Part shown: one piece after another, positions 58,489 to 64,000 of the stretch
Layout: the number at the start of each line of letters is the position of its first letter
Numbering within the stretch: the stretch's first letter is position 1
NCBI GenBank assembly: GCA_030770535.1
Contig: JASVEC010000007.1
Coordinates: 1,178,001 to 1,242,000, forward strand
Length of the DNA: 64,000 bases
Direction of reading: 5' to 3'
DNA from: Batkoa obscura
Taxonomy: Eukaryota > Entomophthoromycota > Entomophthoromycetes > Entomophthorales > Batkoaceae
Notes under the pieces: generated by a model
What the model saw: only the letters and a program-made list of their open reading frames with translations
Database searches by the model: none
What the model was told of the DNA's origin: nothing
Program-made: the position numbers and the translations under genes

Positions 58489-59713
58489 ATGTCTTTTAAT
58501 CAAAAACCAAGCGAACCGATTTCTGTGTATGAAGATAAATATCGTTTAGCAAAACGAAAATTAAAAGAAATACAAGAGGTAATTTATTTTAATAAAGTAT
58601 TTTATTTATTTATACTTTTTATTAGAAATATGATGACAGTCAAAGCAAACTTCAGCAAGCTAAAAACCTAATAAACCGCCTTAAACAAAGGAACTCTTTA
58701 TTAGAAGCTGAAATTCTTAAACTAGACGACGACTCTCCTACCACCTCTGAAAGTGAAGAAGAAAAACCTACTTTTGATAGTAACGTGTTTATCCACTTAT
58801 TAAACATGTATTGACTTTTTATTTCTTAGTTAAAGCCAAAGTAAAAACCAGCTCCCCTTATGGTGTTAATAACAATCAAATAAGAAACGGAAGTTCAAAC
58901 CGCTCTGGGTCTTCCTATAATGGCGTCACTTCTGCACTTACTTCAAAAGATAAAGGAAACAAGTCTTCCCGCCGTAACGTATCTAAGGCCAGAAGGGTTC
59001 AACCTTTACCTAGGGATGATCTAGGCAACTATATCCTTCCAGTTACGGTTGGTATCCTTACAGTGGTATCTTTAGGCAGAGTAGAATACAAAAACCCAAG
59101 CTTTCATAATGAACGTTATATCTGGCCAATAGGTTATACTGTTAAAAGGTATTATAATAGCACTGTTTCACCTGACCGCGAAGCGTGTTATACAGCAACT
59201 ATTTTAGAAGTTAATGGTAACCCACGCTTCCAAATTGACGCTGATGACTGTCCAGAACCCTTTATTGCTGAATCGCCTACTGGGGTTTGGACAGCTGTAA
59301 TGCGTAAAGCAAATAAACTTCGCTCAAAAGGAGCTACTAACTCTGCTTCTGGACCTGATTATTATGGATTTTCACATCCTACTATTGCTAAGATGATTCA
59401 GGACCTTGAAAATGCTGATAAGTGTTCACGTTATACGATGCAAGAGTTTGAGATGATGGACCCACGTTATGTACCAACACGTAAGTGGAACACACCCCCA
59501 GTTAATCCATTAGAAATACGTGGTACTGGATTAAAGGATAGGGGAGTTATTTTGGGACATTCAAATGATTACCGACCTTCTGTTCCTTCTAGGTTAGCAG
59601 TGGAAACAACAAACATGATTAGTGCAGAAGAAGCTGATCGACTTCTATCACAGAGTGATTCAAGTGACCATGGTAAAGGTGGTATTGTTAACTCTTCTTC
59701 AGGGTCATTATAA
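58489..59713 (+). CDS. TBRG1-like FYRN/FYRC-domain nuclear protein, 3 exons
   Basis: Exons 58489-58578, 58626-58779 and 58830-59713 give 375 residues. The first ~65 residues are a coiled coil (YEDKYRLAKRKLKEIQEKYD, then QQAKNLINRLKQRNSLLEAE). A Ser-rich basic linker follows. The FYRN domain lies about 163-194 (SLGRVEYKNPSFHNERYIWP, then IGYTVKRYY) and FYRC about 195-283 (YTATILEVNGNPRFQI, SPTGVWTAVMRKANKL, YYGFSHPTIAKMIQDLE). Coiled coil plus adjacent FYRN and FYRC is the layout of transforming growth factor beta regulator 1 (TBRG1) and of fungal homologues thought to be chromatin-associated. It lacks SET or PHD domains, so it is not an MLL-type methyltransferase. The C-terminal ~90 residues are polar and Ser-rich. 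Confidence 0.88.
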
Positions 59714-59922
59714 TTTAATTCTGTTTTAGTAAAAGGTAATTTTTGAAAATAAAAAGTGTTTTATTTATAGTAAATTTTTTAATTTGTATACTTAATTCGT
59801 GTGATAAATTTTATTCGATCCTTTATTTTAATTTTAGTTTATTCGATAAAAATATTAAATATAATATAAATTAGTTAAATTAAAATAATTCTAAAGAATG
59901 AACTTTAATAAGTTAAATGAAT

Positions 59923-60885
59923 TTAGTTAGGTTTAGATCCGTAGAAAGTAGTATTTTCTTCTTCTTGTTGATATTTATTATTTCCGCCTTGGTTTTGCTT
60001 TCCATAACCTCCTTGAGAACCTTGATTTCCATAACCTCCTTGGCTTCCTTGATTTCCATAACCTCCTTGGCTTCCTTGATTTCCATAGCCTCCTTGGCTT
60101 CCTTGATTACCATGACCTCCTTGTGAACCTTGATTTCCATATCCTCCTTGGCTTCCTTGGTTACCATATCCTCCTTGGCTTCCTTGGTTGCCATGACCTC
60201 CTTGTGAACCTTGATTTCCATAACCCCCTTGAGAACTTTGATTTCCATAACCTCCTTGGGAGCTTTGAGATCCTTGATTTCCATACCCTCCTTGGGATCC
60301 TTGATTTCCATATCCGCCCTGGCTTCCTTGATTTCCATGACCTCCTTGTGAACTTTGGTTACCATACCCTCCTTGAGAGCCCTGATTTCCTTGGTTGCCT
60401 CCACCGTAACTTTCTTCAGAATCACCGTATCCTCCTTGTGAGCCTTGATTACCTCCACCGTATCCTCCAGACCCTTGACCTTGACCTTGACCTTGACCCA
60501 TGAATCCAGAAGCCATTTGAGCTACAGAAGCTAACATGCCAGTTTTTTCGCCTTGACTAGCATTACTACTACCTAACATTTTCAATGCTTGTCCCATTGC
60601 CATACCTAAAAACTCTTGTTTATTTCCACCACTTCCGCCACTTCCACCACCTCCGCCGCCTACTTGTGATAAAATACTTGATGCGAAATCACTATTTCCT
60701 GAATTACCACCTGACCCACTGCTTCCAGCTGAGCCACCCCCACTCAACATTTTAAAAGCGTCACCAATTAACCCCCTATCTTGGGCTGAAATATCGCCAC
60801 CCATCTGCTTTTCAGCATGCTTGTTTACCTTGTCTTGGTCAAAGTTATAGTTATCTGATCCTTGATTATTATTATTGTAACTCAT
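59923..60885 (-). CDS. Gly/Gln-rich tandem-repeat protein, prion-like
   Basis: A single exon of 320 residues. The first ~140 residues have short helical segments between poly-Gly/Ser spacers (DKVNKHAEKQMGGDISAQDR then GLIGDAFKMLSG; NKQEFLGMAMGQALKMLG). These resemble the small 'beta-flanking' type glycine-rich proteins of other fungi, but I am not sure of the family. From about residue 140 to 310 it is a tandem array of a nine-residue unit GYGNQGSQG (variants GHGNQGSQG, GYGNQSSQG), about sixteen units, coded by 27-bp repeats. The Tyr-spaced Gly/Gln/Asn/Ser composition is typical of prion-like or phase-separating regions. It ends with a charged tail. It converges on the FYRN/FYRC gene. A long frame on the plus strand through the repeats is a shadow. 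Confidence 0.75.
   Translation of the reverse strand: MSYNNNNQGSDNYNFDQDKVNKHAEKQMGGDISAQDRGLIGDAFKMLSGGGSAGSSGSGGNSGNSDFASSILSQVGGGGGGSGGSGGNKQEFLGMAMGQALKMLGSSNASQGEKTGMLASVAQMASGFMGQGQGQGQGSGGYGGGNQGSQGGYGDSEESYGGGNQGNQGSQGGYGNQSSQGGHGNQGSQGGYGNQGSQGGYGNQGSQSSQGGYGNQSSQGGYGNQGSQGGHGNQGSQGGYGNQGSQGGYGNQGSQGGHGNQGSQGGYGNQGSQGGYGNQGSQGGYGNQGSQGGYGKQNQGGNNKYQQEEENTTFYGSKPN
60001..60460. repeat. 27-bp tandem repeat array (coding)
   Basis: About sixteen imperfect 27-bp units (plus strand: CCTCCTTGGCTTCCTTGATT then TCCATAA) within the Gly/Gln-rich gene. Several adjacent units are identical, pointing to recent expansion. Confidence 0.9.
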
Positions 60886-62009
60886 GATTTAAAAAAGTAA
60901 TATCGATATGATCACTGCTCTGAGTTAATATGATCTTTGAAGTGCGATATCATTGGTTGATCTAAAATAGAGCCCAATCAAAAAAGCCTATTATATATAT
61001 GATGATGCAAGTGCTACGTAAGTCTTGATCTATTATTCATAATTGTTTTGGTTACTCAGTGAGTGTAATTGTTTTAAATAATGTTTAGATTTTATGAAGA
61101 ATGGATTATAAATGTAATAAAGTTAAGCTAATTTAGTAAAGTTTTAGCATAAAGGGTATTTCTATCTAAGGTAAGTTTACAAACTTCAAATTATATATAT
61201 TTAAGATAAAAACATTGTAATAGTTATACAACATCAGTAGTCTTTTCTATAGCTTATATGAATATTATATCTGAACTAAATCCCAAATGAAGCAACTTAT
61301 TAGAAAAACAATAACGAGTGATCTAAAAGTAAAAACTAAATAACTTAGGAACATCTTGGACATTATGATTATAAATTTTTCTTACTCTCAATAAGCTCAT
61401 ATAATCGTCTTGTTATTTTTTGCTATTTTTTTAAAATTTAAAAATCAACTAACCAGTGCAGCTGTTTAAGTTAAGTATGCGTTGGTAAGTGTTAAGGTTT
61501 GTGATCAATTATTTGATTTACTATGTAGATTTGCAGCCTGGGTTTAGATTTATTTTAAAATGAGTAATTAATTAGAATACATTCAAGCTTGAATAGCTGT
61601 ATCGTTATTAATTTCAAAAAATCTAAAATAGCAAAGTAGGATAATTGGTAAAAAACATCCACATTTCTTTTTAATTTACTTGTCAACCTTTGAGCTTAAA
61701 TAAAGTTTATTAAAACCGTTTTATTCACACCACAAATATGTATGAAAGATTTAATATATTGTAATAAGCAATTATGATCATATTTTAAACTTTTGAATTT
61801 CAAAATTGACAGCTACCTTAGCAATAACCATAGTTTAATGTCATTAATATTGGTATAGTATCCCAAAAAATTCAATAAAAAAATATTTTCTTATACTTTA
61901 AATTCATTACAGCCGAAAATAAAAAATATATTGCAATAGATGAATAACCAAAGACTGAATATTTCCTTTCGACAACAGAGTTTCATAAACTCAAGTATAA
62001 TCAAATATG
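60886..62009. other. Intergenic, nothing recognised
   Basis: 1.1 kb AT-rich region upstream of the Gly/Gln-rich gene and downstream of ALYREF-like B. No repeats or exons are recognised. Confidence 0.5.
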
Positions 62010-63110
62010 TTAACGTGTATATGAAGGCCTTGAGTAAGAATTAAAGAAAGCTCTGTTGTAACCATTCCTTAAACCATTAGAAGAGCGAAAAGAAGGTTCC
62101 TCTCTTCTATCTTCCATAATACGGTGTGAAGTAGATTGTCTGTTACGAGAAGGAGGTGTATGTTCAGATGAGACTTCTTTATTGGCAGACTTTTGAGTTG
62201 GAGGCTTAATGACTACATGTAAAACTTGACCATCAGCTAAACGACCATCAAAATGCTTGACTATTTGGTTAGCTTCAACCAAAGACCCCATCTCAATCTC
62301 CGCATGTCCTGTAAACTCACGATATGAATTGTATAAGTAATTAACTGCTAATACTTTTCCTACTTGGCCAAAACAAAGCTTGATATCGTCAGCTTTAGCC
62401 AAATGATGAATATTTGAAACCATCACAGTTGTTGGAGCAGATAAACCTTTGATCGATATTTCAGGTGCTGGTTTTACTTCTTTGACTTTGGGCTTAAGCT
62501 CAACTCTTTTAGTAAATGACACTGGTTCAGTGGGTTGCTTAAAACGCTTGAAAGTTGTACCATTGGCTTGTTTAATAGTCTTTGGGATGTTTTTATTAAA
62601 GCGCTTGCCATTTTCAGATTTCATCTTGGCTCTTAAATCTTTCGTTCTAAATCCATCTTTTGGTACAGGAGCATTAGCCCTAAGATCTTTAGTTTTAAAT
62701 CCACCCTTTGGTATTTCAGCTATAAAAAACAATTGATTAAAATATGAAGGAATAATTGATATAGTTCATGAGAAAGAACATTACAAAAATTATAAATAAA
62801 ATATACCTGCTTTATTTACTGAATGAGCACCATTCACCATATTGAATTTATTAAGTTTCCCAACATCTTGCGTTCCCACCTTTGCTTTAGAATTAACCTT
62901 TCTTTTTTCTTTAAGAACCTCTTTTCTCTTCTCTTTTTTAGCTTTAATCATCTCTTTCCTACTCTTTTTAATGACATCCTCCAGAGCCATATCTAAATAT
63001 GGATTATCTTTCCCTGGGTCTCCCTCCTTTCTTACTTCAACCTTACCATTAGTATTTTTCTTCTCTTTCAAATAGTCTCCTTCGCAATCTAACTTAATTA
63101 AATCTAACAT
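62010..63110 (-). CDS. ALYREF/Yra1-like mRNA export adaptor B, 2 exons
   Basis: Exons 63110-62807 and 62719-62010 give 337 residues. It is a paralogue of the gene at 51 kb with the same intron position and phase. It has the UAP56-binding box NPYLDMALEDVIKKSRK, the duplicated PKGGFKTKDLRA / PKDGFRTKDLRA motif, the diverged RRM and the Arg-rich tail. The N-terminal region (MLDLIKLDCEGDYLKEKK) and the basic spacer differ clearly from copy A, while 62061-62381 is identical in DNA to 51759-52079 including silent sites. The RRM start differs (SNIHHLAKADDIK against SNIHQMTKADDIK). Both copies look intact. Role as for copy A: binding mRNA and the export factor. Confidence 0.85.
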
Positions 63111-64000
63111 TTTAAATCGCTTTTTTACCTATACTTTTTATTAACTTAGTCAAAAGATATAAAAACCAATTGAAATTAACTCAACTAAGTTTATAGAATT
63201 TGCAAATTTTAACGAAATTTTAGTGGTTAAATTTTAAGTTCCAACTATTGGCAACTTGAATTTTGCAGCTTTAGAGGATGTAAATCTTACTTTAGTTCCT
63301 TGAATAAAAGCACAACCAAACTATGACTAAAGCTCGGTTTTGTTCTAAATACATTAACTTTCAGATTATTTATAAATTTTCTAAAGCACCCTAGATGTAC
63401 AATATAAGGATAAAATATTCTTATTGTTCGCTTTTTAAGTATACTTTAGGTCATAACTATTATATCATTTATTTAGTCTATTGTATTATCACATTTATCT
63501 AATTGCACTACATTTAATAATTTTGAAATTTTTATTATGCATCATAAAATATTCTCATTTCATATCATTCAATATACAACATTTTCACAAATGCATTATG
63601 TGTATTGTCTGTCATTGATTTATTAAAGTTCTAGTTTTGTCTTAAATATCACTTTTGGTTGTTTTAAATGCTTTTTAACAAGCTTTATTTATTAGGAGGT
63701 TCTTGTATTGGAATTTTATAATCTAAAATTTAAATTTAAAACTATTCTAATTCTAGTATATAAATTCAATCCCTGAAAAACTATTTGTCAATTGTCTTTT
63801 TATTGTATAGTTTATAGTTATATTTCATTTTTTATATCGATTGCAATATTTAAAAGAATAACTATATTAAAAAATAATTCGTTGTTATAAGCTATTTAGT
63901 ATAAATATTATTTATTAAAAATTAATATGATAAACATATACTTGATTTTACTTTGTAGAATAAAAATTAGTAAAATTGAGATATTATTTTTAATATATTA
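63111..64000. other. Terminal intergenic stretch, nothing recognised
   Basis: AT-rich sequence upstream of ALYREF-like B to the end of the window. No coding exon or family repeat is seen. Confidence 0.5.

Noticed and set aside
59913-60503. Long Lys/Glu-rich and hydrophobic frames on both strands over the Gly-rich repeats
   Set aside because: They arise because a 27-bp repeat keeps all frames open; the minus frame with Gly/Gln units has a sensible start and N-terminal domain.

Overview
This window is very AT-rich nuclear DNA from a eukaryote, most likely an early-diverging fungus. The fungal signs are small GT-AG introns (mostly about 45-100 nt), intron-dense short genes, a fungal-type Spf1/ATP13A1 P5A ATPase, a Golgi COPI-associated membrane protein, the TORC2 subunit Sin1, a CENP-Q-like kinetochore protein and class 3 secreted lipase. 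Lineage cannot be fixed from the sequence alone; a zoopagomycete or entomophthoralean fungus would fit the base composition. There are no bacterial operons, no rRNA and no convincing tRNA gene.

Layout. 0.3-9.9 kb: an SCI1-like nuclear protein split over eight exons, an AIG1/rolling-stone-like membrane protein, a small signal-anchored protein, a small SET protein, a secreted lipase and a COPI-associated protein with a 10-nt micro-exon. 9.9-14 kb: gene-poor, with four copies of a ~100-bp inverted-repeat element and two decayed relics of a helix-turn-helix (HTH) repeat gene. 14-23 kb: Utp23, phosphoinositide phospholipase C (12 exons), RNase H2 subunit C and a carnitine acyltransferase. 23-26 kb: gene-poor, seven clustered copies of the ~100-bp element plus a second small dispersed repeat. 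25.8-28 kb: a partial pseudogene copy of glutaredoxin, glutaredoxin itself, and an HSBP1-like coiled coil. 29-30.3 kb: a broken multi-HTH gene. 30.9-43 kb: TBC1D20/Gyp8-like Rab GAP, Sin1, an MBIP-like protein, a CENP-Q-like protein, Rpp14-like RNase P/MRP subunit, mitochondrial ferredoxin and a heterotrimeric G-protein beta subunit. 44.6-49.7 kb: an ArsB/NhaD-type permease, serine hydroxymethyltransferase with a tandemly duplicated 42-nt exon, and an unknown coiled-coil protein. 51-63 kb: two inverted, partly identical ALYREF/Yra1-like genes flanking the P5A ATPase (19 exons), a TBRG1-like FYRN/FYRC protein and a Gly/Gln-rich repeat protein.

Most genes are housekeeping genes of different pathways and are not functionally clustered. 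Signalling is well represented (PLC, G-beta, Sin1/TORC2, Rab GAP), as are RNA processing (Utp23, Rpp14, two ALYREF-like, RNase H2C). Nearly all coding models here had to be assembled from short exons by matching splice-site phase and family similarity; exon coordinates are given so each can be tested.

The main unexplained structure is a family of about 20 short, snap-back, MITE-like elements scattered on both strands from 3 to 51 kb and absent from the last 13 kb. Other notable points are the duplicated SHMT exon, micro-exons of 10 and 8 nt, a start codon apparently split by an intron, gene conversion between inverted ALYREF paralogues, and a decayed multi-HTH gene family.
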